Assembly: GCA_021234155.1 (NCBI GenBank)
Contig: JAJEKV010000015.1
Coordinates: 1,212,852-1,276,851 of the forward strand
Direction: 5' to 3'
From: Isoetes taiwanensis
Lineage: Eukaryota > Streptophyta > Lycopodiopsida > Isoetales > Isoetaceae
DNA: 64,000 nt
A program made the translations under genes and the position numbers. Position 1 is the first letter of the stretch. The number at the start of each line of letters is the position of its first letter. A model generated the notes under the pieces. It made no database searches, was not told the origin of the DNA, and worked only from the letters and a program-made list of their open reading frames with translations. Shown piece by piece: positions 33,270-45,116 of this stretch.

Positions 33270-33401
33270 GGGAAACTTTCATGAGTAGAAAGTTTCAGGA
33301 AGAAACCCGGGCGGCGAAGGAAGCCCGAAAGCGTCGGCCGCGGTGGCGCCGCCGCCCAAAGAAGTTTCTTCCCCGAACTTTCTTTGCTCATGAAATTTTC
33401 T
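33270..33401. repeat. Imperfect ~45-bp foldback
   Basis: The left arm (33270-33314: aaactttcatgag, agaaagttt, ggaagaaac) is answered by the right arm (33353-33401), whose complement reads aaatttcatgag, aagaaagtt, ggaagaaac. The loop of about 40 bases is very GC-rich (ggccgcggtggcgccgccgc). The arm length and mismatches resemble a MITE or a small-RNA foldback. Confidence 0.75.
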
Positions 33402-33971
33402 CACAGAATTTGAACCTTGGCGGACCCTCAAATTTCCTCAACCTTCCTTTAATCCGACTTCCTCTGTAATCAGTTCTTGGCTTGATCTGTGATTCAAGCT
33501 TTTGTGTTCTCTTTTTTTGTTAGATTTGAAGGCAAACAGGGAGTATGGGCACTGTTATGGGCACTGGAACAGAAAACAACATGCATAGAGCTTCTGCGCA
33601 ACAGGGCTGCTTATGCATGCTGAAACTAATAGAGCTGGATGCTTGACTGCTCCAACATACATGAGTTCACAATGCTGCTTGCATCTGTGCATACAAAATG
33701 AGATGACCAGAAATTTGTTTTTGTCAAAGAAGAGAACTTTATAGTCGATGCGCTGGAGGCCAACAGAGCATATGAGAACATACTCAATTCACTGTTTTTT
33801 AACCAAAAAATTTGGTGGAAAGCGTGAAGCCCATGAAAAAACTCGCTGCTTGATCTCTTGCGACAGAGCCTCTGTGTGCTAAAACCCTTGGAAGCTCCAG
33901 CAATTTGTGTTTCGGTGAAGCTCTAGCAATATCTAGAAACAGGTTATACTGGCCTTGATCTAAAACTTTCA

Positions 33972-34042
33972 TGACAGAAGGAGGGAGGGGAGGGAGGAAG
34001 GGAGGGAGGGAGGGAGGGAGGGAAGGAAGGAAGGAAGGATAT
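33972..34042 (+). repeat. (GGGA)n/(GGAA)n microsatellite
   Basis: Long run of ggga units passing into ggaa units. ORFs through it are artefacts of the repeat. Confidence 0.95.
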
Positions 34043-34063
34043 TTTATTGTCTGCGGAGGCCAA

Positions 34064-35745
34064 TCAGCCTATGGGACCCAAATTACACGGCAGCAAAGCA
34101 AGCTGCTTGCTACCCGGATTACCCCTATGATGGAAAAACCATCGCAAGAACAAGTCTGGCTGGTAGTCGCATAAAATATACATATACACATGAAGTCCCG
34201 GCACCTCAGGTAGGCGCCCATGGGCAGAGGTGAGTCCATAGATCCAAAACCTCCTGGAGGTAGGAGCCAAGGGATCAAAGTGACGACGTACTGAGTAGCT
34301 CGTGCAGGAGCAGACCAGGTCACACCAAGAGAATGTAGCGAGCCCGAATCTGACTGTAGACTGGACAGCTCTAGAAGGCATGGCTTTCATCCTCGACAAC
34401 CCCCAGTGGGCAACACTGACAAAGCCTATCCTAGCGCGGCTCTGACCCGTCTCAAGCCGAAGATGGTGGGCCTCTGTTCGAAAGGACGCGATGATCCTGC
34501 GCTTCTTCATGGGCAACTGAGAATGCAGGTAGAGCTGTGGGCCTCGAACTAGGGTGGGGTTTACGTGCTATTTGTAGTGTGCCCACCTTTACCTGTTCCA
34601 GAGCATGGTGGTCCCAGAGCTTCCCCAGGAAACAAGAGTCCAAGCACCCCCTCAGCCTATCCCGACCGGCGTCTGTGTGCACCTGGATGCACCTATGTGC
34701 ATCTACGTTCCAGCGAGCCAGCCACTGGGCTCTCTTGTCCTTCCAACAAGCCCTGAATCGTTGCGGGCTCATCGCCACAGCGTAAGCCAAGTCACGGGGC
34801 CGAAAGTGTCGCCTATGCCGCCACCTTACCGAAAAATAAACAATGTGTCTATCGAGGGGCAGCATCTTTGGCGGGGGCATGAATCCCGCTCTCCCAACAA
34901 GATCTGATATGGAACTGTGGGCTTGACCCCAAGTGCCCGCGTAAAAAATGCCTTCCGGACCTGCTCTAAGTCGTTCCAAGTCGCCAAAGACACCACTGGG
35001 CCCCACACCTCGACCCCATACGTGAGAACTGCTCCACCCGGTTTTGCACATAACAAATGTGATGACGGTGGCCCCGATCATACTGACTACGCCTGTGACT
35101 ATTGTTTTGCATTATGCGTCTGATTGCCTTCCGACTGCGGTCACCCGAAGGCGAATGGATGCATCCCAATACATTGAGGACGGAAATTCCACCCCCAGGT
35201 ACTTGTAGCTGGGTGTGACCTCTACCATCTGCCCCTGATAAGTGAGCGCCGGAGGTGCTGGATGACGTGAGGAGGATATGAGGACCACCTTAGTCTTGGC
35301 CAGGTTGACACGCATGTCCGGCGCCGGCGTAATGTGTCCATGGCATCTAGGTGTGCCTCGCATGCCCTCCGATGTATGGGCCAAGAGGTCCACATCATCC
35401 GTGATAGATGAGCTGTCGGATGACACGGTGCAAGAGTCAGATACCGCCCCCCATTGGCAGCAAGCCAGGCTTCCAACTGGTCAATGTAAAGTCCAAAGAG
35501 TGTGGGTGAGAGAGGACAACCTTGTCTAACTCCAATGCTACTGGCAAATGACTGTCCTTCCGGTTGCATCGCGGCTGCGGCTCTCTCGCATGCCCTTGTA
35601 CATTAATCAGATTCTCGCGCAGATCCATAGGGAGCCCCAGATGGTGCAATCTCGCCCACAACTTTTCCCGGGGTACTGTGTCGAAAGCTTTTGCAAAGTC
35701 CACAAAACAGCAGTACATGTCCTCCCGACGGTTCCTGCTGTCTGC
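34064..35745 (-). pseudogene. Non-LTR retrotransposon RT and C-terminal region
   Basis: The minus strand reads, in changing frames, REDMYCCFVDFAKAFDTVPR (palm start), GVRQGCPLSPTLFGLYIDQL (palm centre), SSITDDVDLLAHTSE in place of the usual YADD box, NLAKTKVVLISSS, and VTPSYKYLGVEF. A tail follows with RHFRPRDLAYAVAMSPQRF and GLLHAR-like degenerate sequence. At least four frame changes are needed. The element is truncated at 35745, where it meets a copia integrase scrap on the other strand. The GVRQGCPLSPTLFG type is common in RTE/Jockey-like LINEs of plants and algae, and differs from the L1-type LINE at 43-48 kb. Confidence 0.8.
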
Positions 35746-35892
35746 TGAAGTAGAGCTTGAAACTGGAAGAAAAATCAAGTGTGTGTGCTCGGACATGGGA
35801 GGAGAATATTTATCAACTGAATTCAATAAGTATTGCAAGTTGAGAGGCGTAAAAAGACAACTCACCTGCAGTTTCTCTCCACGACAGAATAG
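35735..35892 (+). pseudogene. Ty1/copia integrase fragment
   Basis: One plus-strand frame reads VELETGRKIKCVCSDMGGEY, then LSTEFNKYCKLRGVKRQLTC and SFSPRQNRVG. This matches the copia integrase core SDNGGEY...FC...GI.RQ...P..PQQNGV, including the second catalytic Asp (CSDMGGEY). The scrap is about 50 codons long and wedged against the LINE RT fragment, so one inserted into or recombined with the other. Confidence 0.85.
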
Positions 35893-35964
35893 GGTGGGCG
35901 CAGACCTTGGCGGCGCCACCATCTCGCCACCAGAAACTAGGATCGTAAAGTTAGCTTAAAGAAA

Positions 35965-36020
35965 AAAAATCTCTGAAACCTTAGGAAATTTGAGGGTCCC
36001 TAAGGTTACGTTTCTCTTAA
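35965..36020 (+). repeat. Dispersed repeat shared with 33405-33450
   Basis: The string aggaaatttgagggtcc followed by aaggtt here is found as the inverse at 33405-33450 (aacctt...ggaccctcaaatttcct). The two sites bracket the RT/copia mosaic. Confidence 0.6.
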
Positions 36021-39000
36021 ATCTTATATTTATTTGGTCAACCATTTGGTTAGTGGAGATGGACCTGATCCCTCAAAAAAGAAACATATAGATTTATACA
36101 ATAATCAACTTGTGATGTTACAATATGGTTGCAGAAAATTAGATAAACATAGTTACAAGGACAACCGCATGTGTGCTTGTGTCGTATGATATCATAGACA
36201 AGTTCATTATTGCATTATACTCACCATGTGTTTTATGTATCGTTCATCTAAATTTACCTTCCATGTTTTCATTAGGTGAAAGGTACTTGACAAGAACTAG
36301 TGCAAAGTCCTAAGTTATTTTAAATGAAGAGTTCCTTTTCTTTACATGTTGGAAAGACAATAGCGTTTTGGACAAGAAGAAATGAGGACGAAGGATGATG
36401 CCATGGTTCAAGTCATTTTTCTATCCACTATCCACCATTGTAGAAAATCTGTTGAGATGAATGAGAAGCCTATCTATCGGGAGGTTTTTGTCATTTTCAT
36501 GCGAGCCTGGAACCTGAAACATGAAACAGAGTCTGGAATCCAAGTTATGATTTTTTTGATACACAAAAAGCTTGTAAGGATTCAGGAGACTATGACTTTA
36601 AGACTTCAGACTTCAATTCAGATGACTTTAGCTTTAGTGGGAAGATACCATTCAATTGATCAAAATGACACATTCCCATTTATGGTCATTTTCGTCAAAA
36701 GTACACCTCAAACAAGGGCGCATTTTCATGACTTTACAAATATATATGGGTGTTCTTACAAATTTTCCTAAGAATAAATACGAGCCAAATCCCAAATGCA
36801 TAACTAGCAGTATGGCACACTTTGGACAAAAGGTTTGTAGGGTTGTATTAGCTTGCCTTAGGCACAGTTGGTACATATGGTGTTAAGGCCTATCATGTTG
36901 GTGCCAAAGCCTGATAAATTCCTTGACAATAGCAACAAAATATTTGAAGATGTTCAAATTCATTGCTATCTTGTATACACAATTTCTAAATAAAGAATGT
37001 CGAACGAGAATTAACAAGGTAATGATGCTTACATGGTTTGTGAAACCAAATTGTAACCAATATGGACATTCTAAAGGAGGTTGTACATGTGCATCTGAGG
37101 TATTTTTAATACATATACATTTATAGGCACATGCCATAAAGTATTGGCATGCAAATCATCTGAAATGGGAAATTACAAAAAGAAGAAAATGAAGAAGTTT
37201 TGGCGTTGTCTTGAGGAATTTTTGCATGAATTTTTATAGTTTTTTGCAATTTTCTAGTACACCAATGATAAAACTAATGGATGCGATGGGAAGATTAATT
37301 TTGGCTAAAGTGGCACCACACGTGGACAAGTTAGAATTGCAGCAAACCTTATACCTCTGTTAAGGCAAGTCAGCCAAAGTAAGACTAAAGAGTTTATGCT
37401 AACTAAAACATCTAGATGTTCACTAAATGAGTGTTTTTTTAGCATAGCAGTCAGTACACCACTCTAGTGACTAATGCTATTAATCCAAAGTAAGAGAACT
37501 ATAGCTATAGGTTTTCTATACATAGCACCTATGTCAGCCTGAAAAAGGACTTGATTTTGGCACTGGTTTATAAGAAAATCTAAGATTCTTTTAACTGTCT
37601 CTATTGCATGAAATTAGTAATAATTTGTGGATCAACTTGCTACTCATATGCAGTAGTAGCACAAATTCCTTAGGTCCAAATGAGGTGGTTATTGCTCTAT
37701 TGTTTGCCATATGAAAATTCTCAAGCCAAAATGATAGTTCCCAACTCCATAGCAACAGTCCAAATCTTAATGTTAAAATATAGTAGTATCTATCCTTCAA
37801 TTGTAAAAAATAACTTTTGAGGTAATGCATTTTGCACGTAACAAATTGAGTATTAACATTGGGCTTTAGTAAGGCCTACTGAAGCTCTTTAAAGTGCTTT
37901 TTGAAGAACGAGTCAGATGAAGCTTCTTAGATGGCCTATATTTGATGAGATATTGATAAGCATGTAACATGGTTCCATAAACTTGGATGTTAGTCATCTA
38001 ATTGAATGATGGTTATGATTAGTGAAAGCATGGAGGCAAGCAAGGTTAGATGGATCTGTTTGATTCGAGTGTCCCCTTTAATCATGAGGTCAAAGTGCGC
38101 ATCTAGCTATTCTGGGGAAACATTTGAGCATCCTAGGTGCCTAATGCCCCATCATATATACTATGTCTCAACACACTAATCTCTCTTGTTTCTAAAGTTT
38201 AGGCATATGGTCCCTTCATTGAGCTCGATTCAGTCTCAACATGCTATGGGGTGTTATCATAGGTATAGATCGTCTTCCTTTAGCATTTTCATCATTTGTA
38301 ATATCCTTCCTCTTAGGAAAAAAATAACATGTGTTATAGACCCGCACCAATCCTATTTTCTGATAAAGAATGCCACGTCTGATCGTGCTTAATGCCCTAC
38401 CTATATAAAGCCTGAACGTCAATTTATATATTGCAAAAGCTGAAGGATTATTATACTCTACAAATGACATTTTCAACAAGCTTCAATGTTGAATTTTTTT
38501 ATCTCGAATTGGCCACCCGCTAGAGTTCAACACCGAGGAGGGACCAACTCACAAGAATAAAATTCATCTATCATTCAAGACAACCAAAACATATCAAAAT
38601 GGAATAAAGGTAATCTAAACATGTCAGCTTTTTTTGGTGCAACCACCTTTTGATTCAACTAACTATCAGATAGACATGTGTACAGTAAAATCCTTGATTT
38701 TTCTTGGACACTTGTAAATTCATGCCTGTATGGAGAGAATACGATATCAGATTTTTGTCATTTTCTTTGGTTCAAGGACAATTGCATAGCCCATCACTTA
38801 GATGCTTATGATCCAATACACATCACTCAACTATTATAATTTGGACATTTGTTAAAGGGGTCATGTAATTGAAGAATTGGAATTTGCATTGAGTATGAAA
38901 TATGGCCTTATAGGGTCCATAGGAAGGACAAAAGGGGAACGAATCACTTCTAGATGAAACAAAAGCATATATGACCCCATCGTTTAATGACATCTATCAA

Positions 39001-40280
39001 CTCGTCTTACTACTATAGTATAATTTTAGTCAAGACATATAATAAATGTAATAGCGGTTGATTATACCATGCCTCTCCAGTTCAAGACTGTTATTTGCTC
39101 TCATGTTGAACAGCACGTGAAAGAGTATTTATTCAATGAATTTTTTCGTGGACCCTACAAAAGGTTTCTTTTAGAATCTTCACACAAAACCTATACAGAG
39201 CAAAGACAAATCATCTATGTACACATGACCAAATGGGGATCAATCTCTTTGTCGGAATTCTAAGGTCCAACAATTGTGTACTCTTTTTTCAAAATGTCAA
39301 TGAAAAATAAGGTTTTTCCTCGAAAACCCAAAGGGCGGGGTTTTTTAATCCCGGCGATAAGCTCTTGGCAGGTACACTAGCCAACATTGTAGCACACAAT
39401 TTTATTTGGGGTCCAGGTGGACTAGATATTCCCTATGTTTTTTATTTTTTGGGTAGCCTGCGATGTGCAGCTACCAACTCTAGACCGTTGTAGAAAAATC
39501 GATGAGATGAATGAAAAGCCTAGCTAGCGCTTTTGTCTGTCTTCATGCGAGCCCTTATTATGTCTTTGGGACTGCCAGGTCTATAAGAGGTTCAAACCAG
39601 TACATTATCAAGAATAAAAAAGATCATCTAGTGCATCATCTGATAATATTGATCCCTTCCATCTTTTCGTCTTTCACTTCCTTCATGTCCATTATTTTCA
39701 AGCATCCATCTCTGTGGTCCAAAATGTCAAGTATATATGCCCCAATTTAGTTAGACATCTGGGAGATCAAAGAAATCAACAAGTGTATGAGCTTGCATAT
39801 CGTTCTTGATGCGGGAGTCAACGTATACTGGACAATCAAGAAGCACATGTGCTTCATCCTACCTAGTTCAACCCCCAGCCTGTGCGAGCTCAATCACATT
39901 CTGTAAATGGTTTGTCTGTATCTAATAGAGATATTTTCTTGCAGGTACTTGGTACCGTGTAGCATGGGGTTGATATGACTTTTATAAAAGTCCTTAAATG
40001 TGCCTTCTCTCCAGCACACGCGAGTGACAATTTTCGATGACCCAAGTGCGTATACCATTCTTATAAATCTTCAAACCATTCATGTGTACCTTAAATCTTG
40101 CTAGCTAAATATCTCACCCCTTTGTGTGTGTGTCCTCCAAAGCCAACCTTGGTAAACTGTCATCTGGCATAACGTAGAGAACTTTATATGCATAAGGAGA
40201 GTTCTGCACATTGCACTAGTTTTGCATAAGGAATAAAAAAGTACAACTGGAGATTCTTACTTAAGGTAGGAGCATAGTCT
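36020..40280. other. Gene-free stretch with dispersed repeats
   Basis: No credible coding region. A block gtagaaaa..tg.tgagatgaatga.aagccta..ta followed by catgcgagcc occurs at about 36440-36512 and 39488-39555. The clause atgaatgagcctatctatcgg is also near 5440. Otherwise A/T-rich intergenic DNA. Confidence 0.5.
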
Positions 40281-40287
40281 CAAAAAA

Positions 40288-41190
40288 CGCTACTAGAGAC
40301 TCTCACTTAAAAACTATTCTATTCTATTCTTAAGGTGGAAGCATAATGTCAAGAAATGCTTTTATCTCAATTTCCCGCATCGCATATCAAGTACAGCTCA
40401 AATATACTAAAAATACACTGTTATGAAATATCTAAAGTTTGAACAGAATCATGTTCCAATCCAGAAGTCTTGAACGTGCAATAAATAACTACTTACCCTG
40501 AATCTAAAGTAAGGAAATTTTGAGGTATTGACAGGCCATCTAAAAGTCACGCGACAACAATTTACAAGAGAAGTCTTTGGTAGAACCTTGGAAGCCCAAA
40601 ATCCAGTAGGATCTCTGTTGTAGTAATGATTTATATACCACCAACATCAGACATATCTGGATAAGCAAAGCTAATATTATGTTTGCATTTGCCATGTCAA
40701 CTTTCGCAGCTTTCACAAAGAATGATTTGTAGACCAGAAAAAGAGTTTTCGATATTATGCGAACGCTACTCGAGACTCTCACTTAAGGTGGGAGCATAAT
40801 GTCAAGAAATGCTTTTATCTCAATTTCCTACATTGCATACTAAGGGCAGCTCAAATATACTAAAGAATACACTGTTATAAAATGTCTAAAGCTTGAACAG
40901 AATCATGTTCCAATCCAGAAGTCTTGAACATGCAACAAAGAACTACTTACCCTGAATTTGGAGTAGGAAATTTTGAAGTACTGACAGGCCATCTAAAAGC
41001 CACGCAACAACAATTTACAAGAGAAGTCTTTGGTAGAACCTTGAAAGCCCAAAATCCAGTACGAGCTTTGTTGTAGTAATGACCATCAACATGAGACACA
41101 TCTGAATAAGCAAAGCTAATATAATTCCATTTGCCATGGCCGCTTCCACAAAGAATGTTCTATACAACAGAAAAAGAACCGTTCGGTACT
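40288..41190. repeat. Tandem duplication, ~470-bp unit
   Basis: Copy 1 starts acgctactagagactctcac at 40288 and copy 2 acgctactcgagactctcac at 40764. Shared order: aggtgg.agcataatgtcaag, ctgttat.aaat.tctaaag, gttccaatccagaagtcttg, cgacaacaatttacaagaga, agcaaagctaatat. Copy 2 has a deletion in the ttgtagtaatga..accatcaaca region. ORFs are not conserved, so it is probably noncoding. Confidence 0.9.
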
Positions 41191-41754
41191 ATGCAAATAA
41201 GCTGAGAAACCTTATCCACTCTACAGGCAAAAGGCTCTGGCAAAGACTTTTTAACCAATAAGAGACCTTGGACAATGACTCTGCTCCAATCCCTTTTCCA
41301 GTGAAAAAGTAAGTGCAATCCTCAAGACCTGCCTTCCCGTTCGCATTGAGCCATGGGAAACTAAAACTAAGGGCCGGCCAAAAACTAAGGGCCATTTCGG
41401 AAAGGAATGAAGTAGGGTCTTTTGTCTTGGCATCCTCGAGACCTGCATCCCCCTTCCCCTTCCCGAGCCCTGCCAGAAAAACCACATACAATCTAATAAC
41501 CCTAAAGTATCCTTCTTCGAGCCTTGCATGCTCCCATTGGAGATATTCTCAAAAATCATAGATGTAACCATTAAAACGTGTCATAAAAATTAATGTGAGC
41601 GTACGCGCACTGTAGATGTATGCATTAGTATGTCTTCAAAATACGGCGACCAAATCTTAACAAAACCATAGGAAAAAATGTACAAAAATACAAAGGAACC
41701 CCCTCTTATTGTGCTATATATTTCATACTGAATTTCCATATGTCTGCCTTTCTA

Positions 41755-42042
41755 TGCTTGCGCTGCAATGGCATATAATGCCTTAAACCCACGATCTTCT
41801 TTTTGCTTGGTAGCTAGGTTCCACTATAGGCTTTTGTCTACAATCAGACCAAGGTACTTATAATTATCCACAAGGTCAACAGACTCTCCTTTGTAGAACA
41901 CTTTTAGTTGATCTACTTTAGTAGCCTCAAACACTACTATTCTGATCTTAGTCCTATTAATGTGCATGCTTTTCGCATCACAAAAGCCACCAAGGACATC
42001 TAGATGCCTTTGTAAACCTACCACACTTCTGGACAATAGCAC
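41755..42042 (-). pseudogene. LINE reverse transcriptase C-terminal fragment
   Basis: The minus strand reads GLQRHLDVLGGFCDAKSMHI, then NRTKIRIVVFEATKV and VDLVDNYKYLGLIVDKSL. This is the RT segment after the YADD box of the LINE clade seen at 33 and 34-35.7 kb (L..L..FC....M.IN..KTK..VF ... YKYLG). A stop follows VDKSL and the frame continues LATKQKEDRGFKALYAIAAQ. An isolated relic. Confidence 0.8.
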
Positions 42043-42059
42043 AATATATATACAAGAAA

Positions 42060-42955
42060 TTTAGCACGTCGTACGATGCATGTTCCAATTTTACCATGCT
42101 TTTATGGTACAAATTCATATCGGTGCATGTTTAAGAACATGATCAAGAATTAGAGTTTAAACTTTCTATTTTGGTCCTAAGTTAGGCATGTGGTTCTACA
42201 GCATCCTAGAAGATACTTTTGAAGACTTTCTACAGCTCCTAGGGTCTCCATCAATTTGTAGGTGAATCGGAGTAGATTCACCCTCTCCTGATGCAAGCGC
42301 ACTCCTGGGGCTGCTGTAATAGACTGTGCTGCAGAAGACGATTTCTAAAACGAAGTTGCGAGTGAAAACTGGGATCGGGAACTGGTGAAGCCAAAAAGTG
42401 GTCTAGGTTTAGGGTTTGGCCCTTAATAGATTAGTGTTTACATGAAATGCCACTTGTCTTTAGTAGGGTGCATTCGTGTGGCAGGATCGCCTATAGAAGT
42501 ATTACATGCAGAAATGGTCTAAGTTACTTAAATAACCTGGCCATACCTCTCTCCACACTAATATAACAACCATATAGGCTTGTATGGTGACGTGGCCTAG
42601 AATATACGTCTTTATATTGTATTTCCTAGGGAACATCACAATTAGTGCCAAGAGTCAGATTCGCCTGCCTAGCATATCAACAGGAGTACAAGTTCTGGTC
42701 GTAAGTTAATCTGGGCTGGAAAGATCTGGAATCCAAAATTCGGGCAAAATGACTTCCGGAGGTATGCCACATCAACCAGATTTTGGACCAGACTGGATGG
42801 TAGGTGGACACTCTCTCAAGGAACTTTCTTAATGCTAGTTTGACTCATCTACAGCTCCCTTGGAGCTTCTTCTGTTATTGTAAATATTTTTTATCTCCTA
42901 GATCGTAAGATCTCTATCAGATTGCGAATACAATTCTCCATTATCCATATATTAA
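42060..42955. other. Gene-free stretch with dispersed repeat copy 2
   Basis: Contains at 42585-42655 the inverted counterpart of the repeat at 25965-26050. No coding content. It forms the left flank of the LINE insertion. Confidence 0.5.
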
Positions 42956-42959
42956 ATTT

Positions 42960-42973
42960 TATCGTTCACTTTT
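42960..42973 (+). repeat. LINE target-site duplication, left copy
   Basis: TATCGTTCACTTTT here is repeated at 48393-48406. The last T bases merge with the complementary poly(A) tract of the LINE, so the true length is 10-14 bp. Confidence 0.8.
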
Positions 42974-43165
42974 TTTTTCTGAAGAACTGTGTCATCAATA
43001 TATTAAAAGAATGGTAATGTTACAAAGCAAGTGAGGAGGAAGGAGAAATGCCTCAAAGAGACAGCGATACCTCGACACTCCACAACAAACTCACAAAAAA
43101 ACTACAACTCTCTACAAACCCACCATCACCATCTACAACACCCAAGAAGTCCCAAATGGCAAACA

Positions 43166-43741
43166 TCACCAGGCTAATCCCGGAACACGAAAAGCTTTGA
43201 GAAATCTTGTACGAATCGAGAGAGGCTGCAGTCGCTGAATCCCCGAAAGATCCACAACCGCCCAAATCAACCACACCAACCAAGCCACGATAGATGCAAG
43301 GCTTGTGCCGCAAGAGCGCCAAGCACCGAGGATACACATGAAGCGAAGAATCTGGCGGCTAGTCAATCTCACCTCCAAATGAGCCCTGACCCAATCCCAG
43401 GCAGCCTGCAAGTGAGGGCATAAAACCAGACAATGCTCCACAATCTCACGATGAAGGCCACAACAAGGGCAAAGAGGGCTCACACCCGGCCTAAACTGAC
43501 TCACAAGAACATTCACCCTGATACAGTGGTGCACCACCTGCCACATAAGCACCCTAACCTTCGGTGGAGGAAGTGCATGTCCACGTCCAAACCGATCGCC
43601 ATCGAGAACCCGGAAGCTGCAGAGACCACTTGCCTGAAGGGGGCAGAGTGTCATGAATAGCCAATACCCGGTAACAAGACCGCACAAAACAAGAAGACAC
43701 AACATCCGGATGAACCTTCCAAACCTGCACCACCACATCAT
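43166..43741 (-). pseudogene. LINE ORF2 C-terminus with zf-RVT domain
   Basis: The frame contains PPPKVRVLMWQVVHHCIRVN, then CPCCGLHREIVEHCLVLCP and LQAAWDWVRAHL. This is the zinc-binding region of plant LINE reverse transcriptases (W..........CP.C....E...H....C......W). It continues upstream in another frame (43889-43554). It is followed only by a low-complexity tail and the poly(A). Confidence 0.85.
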
Positions 43742-43759
43742 CCTGAGGGACTATAGGTA

Positions 43760-44560
43760 TGTGTAGCGGAATACTCCCCGCCACTTGTTCCCAGATAGCC
43801 TGGTCACTGCCCTTCAGGCGAAAGCGAGCTTGAAAGAACTCCCACGAAGCTAGCTGACCACCCCAATACCAATCCTCCAAGGTGACCACAACAGCTCGCC
43901 TCCAACGGGCTCAAGGTCCGAGCATGCACAAAGGCGACCAAAGGGCAAGTGCGAAGGGGGTAGAGGAACCCACAAGAAAGGAGAAGAGTGGTGATAAACT
44001 GAGGCATAATCTATCTGGAAGAGTACACGCACATGATCCCAAGCCCGCTATCCTTCCACCAATTGAGGTGTTTCTGCAACCCCTGCAAAATCTCATCCCA
44101 CACCCTCCCCATGGAAACATCCCCTCCAAAGGGAATACCCAACAGCTTAGTACACACATTACCTGGAAGCACCTTCCAAGGGAAAAGAGCCAAACAAGGG
44201 GGAGGCGGAGTCACCGGGCCCATAATGCAGCATTTACCCCAATTCAAGAAATGCCCGAGGCCAAGGAGAAAGTATCCAAAAAACCCTTTACATTCTCAAG
44301 CAAATTCCTCTCTTACGCCACCAAGAAGAGGAAAGTGTCATCGGCGAACTAGTTAATAATCTAAACTATCATCCCCGCATCCGGCCCATCCACCACCCCC
44401 CTCCACCAAGCAGCCAAAAAAAACAATCGAGACAGAGCCTCCGCCACAATCAGAAAAAAAGCGGCCAAAGGGCACCCCCGACGCACCCTGCGCCTAAGGA
44501 GAAAAAAGGCGAGGGTTCACCCCCACACACCACCGTAGCCCGTGGCCGACCTATGCAGCC
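43760..44560 (-). pseudogene. LINE ORF2 RT palm/thumb region, degraded
   Basis: The YADD box appears as FADDTFLFLVA at about 44349-44317, followed by LENVKGFL, SLNWGKCCIMGP, CTKLLGIPFGGDVSMGRVWD and ILQGLQKHLNWW. These follow the RT order (palm Asp pair, primer grip, thumb). Frames change several times, and material between KAYDSVRW and FADD is shortened and scrambled. Confidence 0.75.
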
Positions 44561-44561
44561 T

Positions 44562-45107
44562 TCATGATCGTCTCAGAAAGCGTGGACCACGCGACCCAAC
44601 GCTAACATCATGGCGCATAAGAACTCCCCAACGGACACTATCGTAAGCTTTGGCAAAGTCAAGCTTAAGATAGGCAATGCCTTGACCTGTTCTCCTGGCC
44701 CAATAAAGGCCCTCATAAGCTGCGGCAACATTAGTCAAAATGTTCCTCCCAGGAACAAACCCAGACTGCACCTTACTAATGGAAGAAGTCAACACCGGCT
44801 TCAACTTCTCTGCTAGGGCTTTCGCAATAAGCTTGTATACAGAGGACAACAAGAATATAGGCCTCCAATCATTAATAGTAGAAGGCTGCTTAACCTTAGG
44901 AATCAAGGAAATGCATGCGGTATTCAAGATCCTATCTATTTGAGAAGACTGCAGCAACTCAAGATACACCTGGTACACAGACTCATCAGCCCACTCCCAA
45001 TAAATCTGAAAGAACTCCACAGGGATGCCATCCAGCCCAGAACATTTATCCTTGGCCATGCACATACATGCCTCTGCTAAATCCTCTCTGGAGAGTTCCT
45101 GCTCCAA
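44562..45107 (-). pseudogene. LINE ORF2 reverse transcriptase, N-terminal palm
   Basis: The frame reads KDKCSGLDGIPVEFFQIYW, then ISLIPKVKQPSTINDWRPIF (usual DWRPISL), QSGFVPGRNILTNVAAAYEG and YLKLDFAKAYDSVRWGVL, with the first catalytic Asp in LDFAKAYD. A stop codon just upstream at 45117 separates it from the endonuclease frame, which is in phase with intact relatives of this family otherwise. It is disabled. Confidence 0.9.
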
Positions 45108-45116
45108 GCTCTCACG

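Noticed and set aside
33971-34174. Gly/Arg/Glu-rich ORF (MTEGGRGGRKGG...)
   Set aside because: It is the translation of a GGGA microsatellite.
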